From: a virus
IMG/VR virus record: IMGVR_UViG_3300030102_002177
Coordinates: 1 to 36,295 of that record
Strand: one strand, 5' to 3'
Length of the DNA: 36,295 nucleotides
In this document: positions 13,075-22,540 of the stretch, piece by piece
Position numbering within the stretch: position 1 is the first letter of the stretch
How the letters are laid out: every line of letters starts with the position of its first letter
Notes under the pieces: model-generated
Told to the model about the DNA's origin: nothing
Database searches by the model: none
Seen by the model: only the letters and a program-made list of their open reading frames with translations
Program-made: the position numbers and the translations under genes

Positions 13075-13163
13075 GCTCCTATGCCCCAATGTTCTTGATG
13101 TTCATCGGGTTCTCCTTTCTGAGGCAGTATTTTACTAAATAACCTTTTAAGTTTCAACCACAT
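13071..13163 (-). CDS. 30-aa micro-ORF between virion protein and lysozyme
   Basis: The ATG at 13163 begins one base after the upstream stop (TAAGATG) and its TGA overlaps the lysozyme ATG (ATGA), so it bridges two genes by coupling. The peptide has a basic amphipathic start (MWLKLKRLFSKILPQK) and a polar end, the kind of sequence that binds membranes. Inside it, AAAGGAG precedes an alternative 8-codon ORF in another frame, so the ribosome path is not settled. It may be a lysis accessory or only a translational bridge. Confidence 0.45.
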   Translation of the reverse strand: MWLKLKRLFSKILPQKGEPDEHQEHWGIGA

Positions 13164-13164
13164 C

Positions 13165-13983
13165 TTAACCATAAAGCTCAGGTTGATCTATTGGTAAGTT
13201 ATAAAAATCATACATTAAATCCATTGCGTTTAATCTGTCTCCTGACGGTAGCTCTGGTTTTGTTTTCATTGTAATGTCAAAATTATTTTGTAAAGAGTCA
13301 AGTGGTAAAGTTTCAATAACGCCTGACCGTAGATTAGGAGTTTCTGATACAGTTATATCACTGCTCCCACCCATGGTAACAACAGGTGGTGGTGGAAAGA
13401 AAATATTTTTTGCAGTGTTAATACCTGACATAAGCATGTTTGCTCCAGGAATAAATGAAAGTGGATTAAATTTGAGATTATCCAAGATCCCTGATTGACG
13501 TTCAATGAAACCTCCTGTTGTCGTAGGAGCTCCCTTAGAGTTTGGATCGAAAGAAAGAGTATTATAACCAGTAAAAGCCCTTTTCACATCATTTAAAGCT
13601 TCCATAAAATTTCTAGGTGCTACCGCAGTAATACCAGGTTTACGCATTGATAAGATAGTTTGACCGTCTTTTTTAAGAATTATTGGATTGCCTTCTGCAT
13701 CCCGCAAACCAGCCATCTGTAAAGTTCCGTCGTCCGTTACTCGACCACCAAGACCAATACCCTCTTGATACAGCTTTGATTTGTCTACAAACTTTTGTAA
13801 GTCCGCACCTCTGTCGTATTTAACTTGTGTTTGTTTATCAGCTTTAACTAAGTCAGAAAAAGAAGCACCAGGTACGCTACTATCCGCAGCTTTCATAGCT
13901 TTACTGATAGAAGACTTACTGAGATTTCTTCCCTTACCGCCTCTATTTTTGTCTTTAAATCCGAAGGGTGCTCTTCTAACCAT
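13165..13983 (-). CDS. Virion-module hypothetical protein, 272 aa
   Basis: The family is not recognised. It has a basic N-terminus (RRAPFGFKDKNRGGKGRN), Gly/Asp-rich loops and a hydrophobic patch near NPLSFIPGANMLMSGIN followed by FFPPPPVVTMGG. It lies at the end of the run of large ejection-type proteins and starts at the TAATG overlap with the 933-aa gene. An internal or ejection virion component is likely from context only. Confidence 0.75.
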   Translation of the reverse strand: MVRRAPFGFKDKNRGGKGRNLSKSSISKAMKAADSSVPGASFSDLVKADKQTQVKYDRGADLQKFVDKSKLYQEGIGLGGRVTDDGTLQMAGLRDAEGNPIILKKDGQTILSMRKPGITAVAPRNFMEALNDVKRAFTGYNTLSFDPNSKGAPTTTGGFIERQSGILDNLKFNPLSFIPGANMLMSGINTAKNIFFPPPPVVTMGGSSDITVSETPNLRSGVIETLPLDSLQNNFDITMKTKPELPSGDRLNAMDLMYDFYNLPIDQPELYG

Positions 13984-16784
13984 TACACTCTTCTCCTTAA
14001 CGACGCTTGTAATAGCTCATCTTGTGGAAATAAAACTTCTGCTGTTTGTGGATCAGGTGCACGAGCCATAAGCGGTTGATTAATAACTTCATTAATACTT
14101 GCGATGTTTGGTCGAGAAACTTGTTCTACCGTTGGAACTTGAACCGTGGTCGATGGATCTTGAGCCTCTGGTGATGTGATAGGTATAGTTTCTGTCTGAG
14201 TATTATCTGTTTGTCTTGATTCAGGTAATAGTTTGTCCTTGATAGTTTCAACAAACTTACCGGTATCTAAATTGTCTTTAATAGCTACGTCTCTTAATCC
14301 ACCAAACTCACTGTAAGAATCTTCAGCAGCTTCAATCATACCTAGTTGAGTAAAATCATTTTCAAGTGAATCTTCTAAAGCTTGATCATTATCAAAAAAT
14401 CTTTCTAAGGCTCTTCCTAAACTAACCAGGCTACTTGGATCTTTTAAATATTTACCAGTAGATAAGTCTTTCATTGCTTCGGTCATTGGCTTTAACACGA
14501 AAGGTTGAGCCATCAAACGAGCAGAGTATTTAGATAATAAAACAGCAGCGATTGTACCGATAGGTCCAACAGTTAATGTGCTAGCTCCTACGAGACCTGC
14601 ACCTGTAATACCACGTAAGAAGGAACGCACACCACCGATCTGAGCTCTTCTAGCTAAGAAAGTAGATAGATTAAAGTTTTTATTATTGAAGAAAATAGCA
14701 GAGGCATCAGCAAAGTTTTTTAAAGTATCAACAGTTAGTGTCTCTCCACCTGCATCTTTTAGTTTTGCTAAGTTTAAAGCTTCAGATAAACCTCTTAGAT
14801 TACCATCATCTAGTTTACCAAACTGATCTAGGCCTAAACTCATTTTATATTTTTGAACATCAAAGGTCATTTTGCCTAAATCATCAGCAAGACCTGCACT
14901 ACCTTTAGATGTTGTTGTAAAGGCTTCTTGAAAAGACTTACCTAGTTTGTAAGTTAAAGCATCTCTAAAAGCGTCTTCACCGCTTCCGGTAATACCTGCA
15001 GCTCTTAGTGATTTAACATCTGCTGCTTTAAATATTTTGTGAATTGTTCTTACACCTTGTGGAGTAGATAAGGTAAATGCTTTTTCAAAAAGATCATCTA
15101 AGAAACTACCGCCCATTAAAACTTTATCTTCAAAGTAAAAACTACCAGCACCTTTGAAGTTTTTCTTTTGATCACCCATAAGAATTGCATACTGAGCATA
15201 TTCTTTGTCTGCTGTATTTAAATTATCAAGATAAGCTTTCTTTAATTTATCAAAAGCCTCGTCTGTAACGTTTGCTGGTTTAACAGGATTACCTAAAATT
15301 CTCTCCAAAAAGTCTTGAGCTCTCATTAAATCATCAACAGAACTCTTACCAACTCGACCCACACCTCTTTCAGTCAAGTCTCCAATTGTTGTTGAAATAG
15401 TGTCCTTGATGTATTTAACTCTATCAAAATCTACAAAGCGACCTGCATTAGCTGGATTCTTCGGATCGTAAATTTCTTTAAATAAATCAGAAACCATTTT
15501 TAAATCACCAGAAGCTTTACCAAAATCTGTTCCAGCTCCTAGTCGATCAAACATTTCCTTTGAGAATGTTCTTAAAGATTCAATATCAAAAGCTTTGTTT
15601 AAAAGTCTACCGGACTCATCACGAAGGCGATACTTGTCTAAGATGTCATCCATCATTTTTCTATCGCCCGCTAAGAAAGCTTCTCTAACATTGTATCCCA
15701 TTTTAGCCATAGGAGAAACAGGACCTGCCTTTGCAGCATCTACTAATTCTTTGAAGCCTGGAACTTTTTTCTCTCCTGCTTTAATAAAACCAGCTACGTT
15801 TTTAGCATAAGCTTTTTCAAACTCAGGACCGAAGAAAGGAACACGACCTAAAACGTTAGGAAGAGAATTGATGATTGGAATATTTGAGACTTCAGCTCTT
15901 CCTGGGTTAACGCCAATAGCTTTTAATTTATTGTAGATAGCTTCATTTGGTGAAATTAATTTTTGTCCCCCTGCCTTAAATAAACTCATAACAGGACGAA
16001 CAGCAACCAAACCACCACCTAACATTAAATCAAACTGAGCTTCTTTTTTTAGATAATCAACTAATTGATCTTGAGTCGGTCTATTGATTCCTGTTTGATA
16101 ACCGATCATTTCACCATACTCATCAAAGGTAGGACTGTATAAAACACCTTTTGAATTAAGATGAGTCATTAAACCTTCATAACCTGCTAAACCAGAAATA
16201 TAAGCAGCCGTACCACCTATAACAGCACCAACCGCTGCACCAGGTAAACCAAAAAACTTACCAATGTTTGCTCCTAATTTAGCTCCCGCTACTGTTCCTC
16301 CTAAAGAAGAAGAAAGACTGGTCAATAGTTTTAAACCAGGAAGAGGGTTAGGTCTGTCTGTAAAGTATTCAAACTTGTCATCTAATTCATTTAAGTCATA
16401 TGTTTCAGGATGCATCATTCTATCTGTATAGCCATATTGATCCATAAAATAATCAATGTTTTTAATAATCTCTTGTTCCGGTAAACCTTTCTTCATTCCC
16501 TCAGTAGCAACCTTAGAAATAATTTGTTTCATACCGTCTAAAGGGAGTTTAGCAGATGCAAACTTTCCGGCAGATTCATACTTTTCTGCAGCCTGTCTAA
16601 AACCAAATATTGTTGGTAGATCTTCGCCTTTTTCTAAATCAACTTTGTTTTCAACTAAATCACCCTCAGCAAACTCTTTAACATCTTGCACAGTAATACC
16701 TTCCATAACTTCAGGATTGTCAGTCTTTTGTTGAAACTGCAACCTGGCTAAGTACATATCATCAAGTGTTAAATAGTTTCTCAT
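13983..16784 (-). CDS. Large internal/ejection virion protein, 933 aa
   Basis: Size, position and composition match the internal virion (DNA ejection) proteins of podoviruses. A long helical sequence carries a glycine-zipper membrane-active segment at about 160-203 (LGGTVAGAKLGANIGKF, then LPGAAVGAVIGGTAAYISG). A second Gly/Ala-rich hydrophobic segment lies near LRGITGAGLVGASTLTVGPI. The C-terminus is Thr/Pro-rich and disordered. No transglycosylase motif is visible. Both ends use TAATG overlaps. Confidence 0.7.
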   Translation of the reverse strand: MRNYLTLDDMYLARLQFQQKTDNPEVMEGITVQDVKEFAEGDLVENKVDLEKGEDLPTIFGFRQAAEKYESAGKFASAKLPLDGMKQIISKVATEGMKKGLPEQEIIKNIDYFMDQYGYTDRMMHPETYDLNELDDKFEYFTDRPNPLPGLKLLTSLSSSLGGTVAGAKLGANIGKFFGLPGAAVGAVIGGTAAYISGLAGYEGLMTHLNSKGVLYSPTFDEYGEMIGYQTGINRPTQDQLVDYLKKEAQFDLMLGGGLVAVRPVMSLFKAGGQKLISPNEAIYNKLKAIGVNPGRAEVSNIPIINSLPNVLGRVPFFGPEFEKAYAKNVAGFIKAGEKKVPGFKELVDAAKAGPVSPMAKMGYNVREAFLAGDRKMMDDILDKYRLRDESGRLLNKAFDIESLRTFSKEMFDRLGAGTDFGKASGDLKMVSDLFKEIYDPKNPANAGRFVDFDRVKYIKDTISTTIGDLTERGVGRVGKSSVDDLMRAQDFLERILGNPVKPANVTDEAFDKLKKAYLDNLNTADKEYAQYAILMGDQKKNFKGAGSFYFEDKVLMGGSFLDDLFEKAFTLSTPQGVRTIHKIFKAADVKSLRAAGITGSGEDAFRDALTYKLGKSFQEAFTTTSKGSAGLADDLGKMTFDVQKYKMSLGLDQFGKLDDGNLRGLSEALNLAKLKDAGGETLTVDTLKNFADASAIFFNNKNFNLSTFLARRAQIGGVRSFLRGITGAGLVGASTLTVGPIGTIAAVLLSKYSARLMAQPFVLKPMTEAMKDLSTGKYLKDPSSLVSLGRALERFFDNDQALEDSLENDFTQLGMIEAAEDSYSEFGGLRDVAIKDNLDTGKFVETIKDKLLPESRQTDNTQTETIPITSPEAQDPSTTVQVPTVEQVSRPNIASINEVINQPLMARAPDPQTAEVLFPQDELLQASLRRRV

Positions 16785-19483
16785 TAATAAGTTACTCCAT
16801 ATTGATCTAAGATCTCTGTTAAATCAAAATATTCTACTTTGGCGCTTATGTTTTGACCAGTTGATTGTAAATTGTTTTTGTTAACCTCTTCAACAGAAGG
16901 ACTTTGTTCAGCTAATTTAGGATTAATCATAAATTTCTTATCAACGACACCTGCGTTCATAGGCGTTTTGAAAACAGAAACTTTGTTTGGAGCCCATTTA
17001 TATAATTCGTAAACACCTGGTGACTCTGTCATAAAGTTTTGTTCTACCATACTGTTATATCTTTTAACGGTTGCCTCTTTAAACTCTTGTAGTTTTGCAT
17101 TTAATTCTTGAGGACCTGTAAATACACTAGCCATATTAAATTCTCCGATAGAGGATTCAATTGTATCTTTCAACAATCGTTGTTCGGGTTGTTGAAAACG
17201 TGCAAATTGAATACCTAAAATTTTAGATTTAAGACCTAATTGAAACACCTTTGGATTAACACTAAGATTCAAACCGCCAATATTGTAATTATATCTTTCT
17301 AAATTACTTGGTTCTGGTCTCATGAATTTTCCGTCTCTAAATTCAATGCCCTCCTCTGCTGCCATTTGCACAAGAAAATTAAAAGTATCTTGAGCGTCTT
17401 GTTTAACATCTCCAATTCTAACCATAGTTGTTTCTCCAAATTGATTAGCGACTGGCAAGGTGCTATCCGCTGTTAAACCTTTTGCTTCCATGTACGCATC
17501 AACAGCTGCAGGATCATTAATTATCTGATTCATTGTAAAACCCTCAAAAATATTTGCTTCAAAAACTTCTTGATTAAGAGCATCGATAAACTGCTTATCG
17601 TAATCAATACCTTGAGACTGCAATAATAAGCTTTGTTTCATTCTTACTTTATCTTCATCACTTGCATCTAACATATCTATGTCAGAAAAAGCTAATTCAA
17701 AATCTGCAGCTTGTTGTTTAGTAAAAAGTTGTTCTGTATCAACATTGTTTGTTAAGGCAGATATAAAGTCTCCGGCTTTAGCAAAACCTAAATCAAGTAA
17801 AGCTTTTGGACCAACAATAGCCTTACCCGTAGCAGGATCTACAAGATCTTCACCTTGAATTGCAGTGATAAAATTAATTGAGTTTAAGTAATTATTCATA
17901 ATTGGAAGAGATTTTGTAAAGAAATTTTCTTGATCACGAACACCGTAGTAAAAAGGCTTCTCATCTGTAGTGTCAAACATAGCATATGGACGATCCATAA
18001 TGACAGTGCCATTACTTAATGTAATTGGTTGAATAGCGTTTAGTTTGTCAAATTCTGCTCTGCTGTTTACGGCTATAAAGTCAGGAGAGTAACTTAAAAT
18101 AGCTCCATTAGGTGCAAAATTAATTTTTCTTAAATACTTTGTTGTTGCAAACTGTTCATTTAACTTTGCTTGATCTGCTGCAATCGTGGCCGCTCTGTCT
18201 AACATGTCTTGTTCTTTTTCAAACGCTAGCTGAACTGCACTTGCACCAAGCTCTCTTTCGTAAGCTTTTTTGTCTTGAGCTAGTTTAACAGCGGTATCAA
18301 GGACAGGACCAGTAGCCTGACCCAACACGTCTAAGAAACCAGCAAAACCTTTTTCGTTTGTTCTACCGGATACCAGGTTGGATGCTAATTGTAATAACAA
18401 TAAAGCAGGAGTTGTTTTATCTTCTACATCAGTAGATTCTCTTAATAGGTCTTTAAATCGATTTACCTCTGACTCAAAATCAAACTCTTCAGCTTTTCTA
18501 TTAGCTATATCGCTTTGAGTATCTGACTTCTCTGCAAAGTTAGACTGACTTGCAGCTCCAGAAGTAGCAGAATCTGATTCTATAACATCTTTTGTTTCTG
18601 TGTTAACTATTTCATCATTAGTTTCAGTGTCTTTGCCACCTAATAAATTAATTAAATCTTTTGTTCTCTTGTCTACTTTGAACGGACTTTCACCACCTCT
18701 TGTTAAATCTAGTTGTGCCTGAGGAAAAGGACCTTCTTTTGCTAGATCTTCCATCACAGATAGATCGCCAGTTTTTACATCTTTGAAAGGTTCGCCTGGC
18801 TTAAAAGTATCTTCTTCTGGAAAGTCATACACTGCTGCGGCTTGTTCATTAGACAAACCTTCTGCCCTAGCTTGTTTAAAGTTTTCGACTAAGGCTTTTT
18901 CTGCAGCCCTTATCTCTTGTGGGCCTACACCTATTTTGGATAAATTACTTTGAAAGTTAGGTTCTCTGACAGCGCCCATTAAAAAATTCATTCTTTGTTG
19001 TGAACCAACAGGAAAGTTTTCACTAAAGTAGGTAATCGGATCCATACCGAACTGTGAAGGAAAACCGTACGGGTTAGACTCTGTTTTAAACCTAAAACCA
19101 GCACCTTGACTTGTATCAATAGTTCCTCTATCTAAACCAAAAAAACCAGTCCCTAATTCTTGAACAATTCCTCTATTGATGTCTTCAATAGGAGCTAATA
19201 AATAGTTAAACATATCTCCATAATAATCAGGAGAAGCTTTAAAAGTTTGTTTTACGTTATCAATTAAAGATTTAGTAATGTAGGGACTGTCTCCCTTTGC
19301 ACGCTCTTCTTTTGCAGTATTAGCACCAGCAGCTATACCACTAAGAAAATCAAAACCTAAGATAGGCTTGAATAACCCTGAGTCGTAAACACTTTCTGGA
19401 CGAGCGCCACGAGGTTCGCCTCTTACCGAAGATCCTCCCCGGTAGCCTTGAACAAACATTTTTCTATTAAGTACATTTGACAT
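16784..19483 (-). CDS. Large virion structural/ejection protein, 899 aa
   Basis: No named family. The N-terminus is Arg/Gly-rich (YRGGSSVRGEPRGARPE), then come long helical regions, a Ser/Thr/Glu-rich linker near 280-330 and further helical domains to the end (EILDQYGVTY). Position within the ejection-protein block and a 9-nt gap from the Gln-rich protein suggest a large internal virion protein, counterpart of the T7 gp15/gp16 class, although similarity is not visible by eye. Confidence 0.65.
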   Translation of the reverse strand: MSNVLNRKMFVQGYRGGSSVRGEPRGARPESVYDSGLFKPILGFDFLSGIAAGANTAKEERAKGDSPYITKSLIDNVKQTFKASPDYYGDMFNYLLAPIEDINRGIVQELGTGFFGLDRGTIDTSQGAGFRFKTESNPYGFPSQFGMDPITYFSENFPVGSQQRMNFLMGAVREPNFQSNLSKIGVGPQEIRAAEKALVENFKQARAEGLSNEQAAAVYDFPEEDTFKPGEPFKDVKTGDLSVMEDLAKEGPFPQAQLDLTRGGESPFKVDKRTKDLINLLGGKDTETNDEIVNTETKDVIESDSATSGAASQSNFAEKSDTQSDIANRKAEEFDFESEVNRFKDLLRESTDVEDKTTPALLLLQLASNLVSGRTNEKGFAGFLDVLGQATGPVLDTAVKLAQDKKAYERELGASAVQLAFEKEQDMLDRAATIAADQAKLNEQFATTKYLRKINFAPNGAILSYSPDFIAVNSRAEFDKLNAIQPITLSNGTVIMDRPYAMFDTTDEKPFYYGVRDQENFFTKSLPIMNNYLNSINFITAIQGEDLVDPATGKAIVGPKALLDLGFAKAGDFISALTNNVDTEQLFTKQQAADFELAFSDIDMLDASDEDKVRMKQSLLLQSQGIDYDKQFIDALNQEVFEANIFEGFTMNQIINDPAAVDAYMEAKGLTADSTLPVANQFGETTMVRIGDVKQDAQDTFNFLVQMAAEEGIEFRDGKFMRPEPSNLERYNYNIGGLNLSVNPKVFQLGLKSKILGIQFARFQQPEQRLLKDTIESSIGEFNMASVFTGPQELNAKLQEFKEATVKRYNSMVEQNFMTESPGVYELYKWAPNKVSVFKTPMNAGVVDKKFMINPKLAEQSPSVEEVNKNNLQSTGQNISAKVEYFDLTEILDQYGVTY

Positions 19484-19491
19484 TCATTATC

Positions 19492-20451
19492 CTATGAGAA
19501 ACCAAAACCTGCATTACCCATTAAAGAACTGATACCTGCTAAACCAACACCCGCACCTAATAATTGACTAAATGGTGAAGGAGAAGGCTGAGTTTGATAA
19601 GTCATTTGACTAGAAGGAACACCTCTTAAAATATCAGAAGCAAACTGTATTCTACCCAATGGTTCTCTTTGAGCTTCTAAAACGTTTTGACGAGCTACAT
19701 CACGTTGCATTTGCTCTTGTTGTTGCTGTAAACCACCAAGACCTAGTAGTTGTCCAACATCTCTAAAACCTGCTGATTGAGCCATGGAGCCTAGACCAGC
19801 GGTCTGCTCTGCTAAACCTTGCTGTGCAATACCTCCTGCTAATGTTTGTTGACCCAACTGACCAAGCGTAGCTGCAGATCGTAATTGCTGCTGCTGTGCT
19901 TGTAAAAAATTTCTTTGTAAGTCTTCTGCAATTCGTCTTGACTTAATATCTTGTAAGTTTCTGGCTAATTCAGCTCTTTGCACGCCTTCACGACCACCAC
20001 CAAAAGCACCCGCCCCGACTGCTTGAGCTGCTGCTTGGTTTTGTGCTATTTGTCCTTGACGGTCAATCTCAGCTAAAACATTTTGTGTAACCTGTTGTTG
20101 ATATGGGTCCATGAACTGTTGAATATTAGACGGTTGAACCATATTTACACCTTGCCCAATAGCTCCAAGACCAGCACCCATAGTTGTTCCGGCAGCACCG
20201 AGCTGTTGAGAAGCAGCGCCTAAATAAGGTTGATACGCACCAATACCGGAAGAAATGTTTGCGTTAGCAACATCACTAGCAGCAGAAAAAAGAGCTGTGT
20301 TTTGTAAAGGTTGAAAACCAGCAACACTCGCTGCTGGAACAGTATATGCTACGTTAGCAACACCTTGAGGACCAAACACAGATTGTAAAAGTTGTTCTGT
20401 TCTGTTTTCTATAAAAGGTGCTTGTCTAACAATTTGTTCTTGAACCGCCAT
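19492..20451 (-). CDS. Ala/Gln/Gly-rich ejection-type protein, 319 aa
   Basis: The sequence is low in charge and rich in Ala, Gln and Gly, with long helical stretches (QQQVTQNVLAEIDRQGQIAQ; RRIAEDLQRNFLQAQQQQL; LGGLQQQQEQMQRDVARQN). A hydrophobic Gly-rich C-terminus (LLGAGVGLAGISSLMG) is membrane-active in appearance. The GAGAFGGGREGVQRAEL motif recurs in marine podovirus virion proteins. It is coupled to the 430-aa gene by TAATG. Role in DNA ejection is inferred. Confidence 0.72.
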   Translation of the reverse strand: MAVQEQIVRQAPFIENRTEQLLQSVFGPQGVANVAYTVPAASVAGFQPLQNTALFSAASDVANANISSGIGAYQPYLGAASQQLGAAGTTMGAGLGAIGQGVNMVQPSNIQQFMDPYQQQVTQNVLAEIDRQGQIAQNQAAAQAVGAGAFGGGREGVQRAELARNLQDIKSRRIAEDLQRNFLQAQQQQLRSAATLGQLGQQTLAGGIAQQGLAEQTAGLGSMAQSAGFRDVGQLLGLGGLQQQQEQMQRDVARQNVLEAQREPLGRIQFASDILRGVPSSQMTYQTQPSPSPFSQLLGAGVGLAGISSLMGNAGFGFS

Positions 20452-21743
20452 TATGCCATACCTACCATATTACCTAATATACCTTTTTTCTGAGCATCTT
20501 GTAACCCATAAAAGAAAGAACCACCTAAGTCTTTTGCGTCTTCTAAGTTACGAGCTCCCATACCGTATCCAATATCAGCTACTGTGTCTGCGTTAACAAC
20601 AAACTCACCGTCAGCTAATTTAGCATAAACAGTGTCCTTGTTCGGTGATCCACGGTCATCGGATATTGGACCTTCTCTCTCTAAAAATAAATCTCTTCTT
20701 GGACTGTTCTCTTTAAAATTACTGATACTACCATCCATCATTCTACCTTGAGCAGCACCAATTGTCATAACTCCTTCTGGTGTGAATTTAGGGTTTTGAA
20801 ACTGATCCATATTAAATTTAAAGTTTTTAAGACTCTCCATTAACTCTCTTTCACGAGACTCTCTTAACATATCCAAAAGTGCTCTATCTTCTGCTGACAA
20901 AGAGTCCTCTTCATCTGCCTGCTTACCATCTTTAGCTTTCATAATACCACCATCTTTAGCCATATTATAAGAGAAGAGACCGCCTTGACCAGCTACTGGT
21001 TGAGCAACTCTAGCAATGCCAGTGTTCAAAGAACCTTGACTACCTGGTATAGGACTCGGTGGTAATTCTTCTATGTCTCCTTCATCAAAGAAACCTGAGC
21101 GTTCCAATAACAAACCCGCACCTAATACCAGTTCAGGATTAGCTTTTGAAAATTCTAAAAACTTACTCATGGTACCTGCATCCTTAGCAATAGTGCTTCC
21201 GCTTAAAACATTTTTCTTAGCTTGTGCTAAAATAGTTGCGTCTGACTCACCTGTTCCTAAAGCTTTTAATGCATCAAACTCTTTTAAAGTTGCACCACTA
21301 ACTTCAGTGCCACCACTCATCACAGTTCCATACCCTGCTTCACCACTCGTGTAAACAGGAGTGCCACCAATCATTCTTGAAGCTTCAATAGTTTCAGCTG
21401 GTAAATACTTACCACCAAAACCAAGTTGCGTCATACCAGGAGAGAACGAACGTTGACTAAAAGATTTTAGTATTCCAGTGTCACCAACTACACCAGGTAT
21501 TGTGCCTTTTGAAAAAAATTGTCCGATAGGTCCTGATCCGCCAGATAAAAACTTTTGACCACCGTAACCAATGCCTCCCGCTATTAAAGCGTTTTGTAAA
21601 GCTTGATCACCCTCATCACCTCTAGCTAAAGAACCTATTCCAGAACCTATAGCTGCACCTGCTGGTCCTGCTACCGCATAACCTATAGTTCCAGCAATTG
21701 CTGGTAAAGCATCTTTAACTCCTTCAATAAAATTCTTTAACAT
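20451..21743 (-). CDS. Glycine-zipper virion/ejection protein, 430 aa
   Basis: The N-terminus is a glycine-zipper membrane segment at about 13-43 (LPAIAGTIGYAVAGPAGAAI, then GSGIGSLARG). A Gly/Ser-rich region, a Glu-rich helical part (EDSLSAEDRALLDMLRESRE) and a conserved C-terminal core follow (DGEFVVNADTVADIGYGMGA; LGGSFFYGLQDAQKKG). This C-terminal motif recurs in marine phage virion proteins. Likely ejected with the DNA to breach the envelope. Confidence 0.72.
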   Translation of the reverse strand: MLKNFIEGVKDALPAIAGTIGYAVAGPAGAAIGSGIGSLARGDEGDQALQNALIAGGIGYGGQKFLSGGSGPIGQFFSKGTIPGVVGDTGILKSFSQRSFSPGMTQLGFGGKYLPAETIEASRMIGGTPVYTSGEAGYGTVMSGGTEVSGATLKEFDALKALGTGESDATILAQAKKNVLSGSTIAKDAGTMSKFLEFSKANPELVLGAGLLLERSGFFDEGDIEELPPSPIPGSQGSLNTGIARVAQPVAGQGGLFSYNMAKDGGIMKAKDGKQADEEDSLSAEDRALLDMLRESRERELMESLKNFKFNMDQFQNPKFTPEGVMTIGAAQGRMMDGSISNFKENSPRRDLFLEREGPISDDRGSPNKDTVYAKLADGEFVVNADTVADIGYGMGARNLEDAKDLGGSFFYGLQDAQKKGILGNMVGMA

Positions 21744-21998
21744 CTAATCATCCTTCTTATTTGTAGCGCCCATAGCTAATCTCGGTGCAAAAACCGTAAC
21801 ATCCCTTTTAATATCTTCTTCTGTAGTGTCCGTGCCAGGATCGGAGATATCAGCAGAAGCTGCTTCTTCACTCTCATAAGTTGCTCCAGTCTTTGAATTA
21901 GTAATGACTGTTTCCGCTTTGCAACGGTATATAGGAACTTGTTGACCATCTATCTCCTTGTGTCCAATAATCTTTGGTTCTTCTACTATTTTATGCAT
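21744..21998 (-). CDS. Small conserved virion-module protein, 84 aa
   Basis: A beta-like N-terminal half (EPKIIGHKEIDGQQVPIYRC) is followed by TGATYESEEAASADI and a conserved PGTDTTEEDIKRDVTVFAP. Similar small proteins sit at this place in related marine phages. Function unknown. It ends directly before the 430-aa gene (1-nt spacing). Confidence 0.75.
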   Translation of the reverse strand: MHKIVEEPKIIGHKEIDGQQVPIYRCKAETVITNSKTGATYESEEAASADISDPGTDTTEEDIKRDVTVFAPRLAMGATNKKDD

Positions 21999-22016
21999 CT
22001 TTAACCTTTATTTGTA

Positions 22017-22373
22017 CTATTGTTGTTGTTTAATTTCAAGCAAGGAAACAGTCACCATAGCCCTATTAGCAGCATTAGCTGTGACCTTCAATTTGTCCCC
22101 ACCTTGAAATACTTTAACATCAGTCCTAGTCGTTGTATCAGTAGCAGATACATCAACTTCATCTATCTCAAAATCACTTGTACCATCGTTTTGAGTAATA
22201 CTAACAGTCACCGAACTTGATGCATCATAATTGTGCACAGACAGTGATTTTACCACAAATGTCGATACAGGCACCGGGGGTGTAGCAGCAACATTTGCCT
22301 CCGGCACAGTAAATACTGTGGTCAAATTAGTGGTAGTTAAATTAGAGATAAATCTTTTAAATACGTCTGACAT
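22017..22373 (-). CDS. Beta-rich virion-associated protein, 118 aa
   Basis: Alternating hydrophobic/Thr-Ser strands (TFVVKSLSVHNYDASSSVTV; VSATDTTTRTDVKVFQGGD) indicate a small beta-sandwich, as in head or tail decoration proteins. No catalytic motif or signal peptide. Its start overlaps the stop of the 55-aa gene (TAATG). Confidence 0.72.
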   Translation of the reverse strand: MSDVFKRFISNLTTTNLTTVFTVPEANVAATPPVPVSTFVVKSLSVHNYDASSSVTVSITQNDGTSDFEIDEVDVSATDTTTRTDVKVFQGGDKLKVTANAANRAMVTVSLLEIKQQQ

Positions 22374-22540
22374 TAGCTAAAAAAATACGCCCTTCTCGTT
22401 TGTTCATTTGCGTTATCTTGTTGATAAGAAGAATTTAATTGTAAAATCAACTGCTCCAACTGACGAACGAGTTCAGCAAAAGCTCTTGCGTCATAAGATT
22501 CAGGCGGGTCAGGAAAACGTGTTTGTGCTATTTTAGCCAT
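22373..22540 (-). CDS. Small conserved protein, 55 aa
   Basis: The ORF is linked by TAATG on both sides, its start overlapping the 709-aa gene's stop and its stop overlapping the 118-aa gene's start. The sequence runs MAKIAQTRFPDPPESYD, then a helix (RAFAELVRQLEQLILQLN) and an aromatic end AYFFS. It looks like a short helical scaffold or assembly factor of the tail hub. Function unknown. Confidence 0.75.
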   Translation of the reverse strand: MAKIAQTRFPDPPESYDARAFAELVRQLEQLILQLNSSYQQDNANEQTRRAYFFS

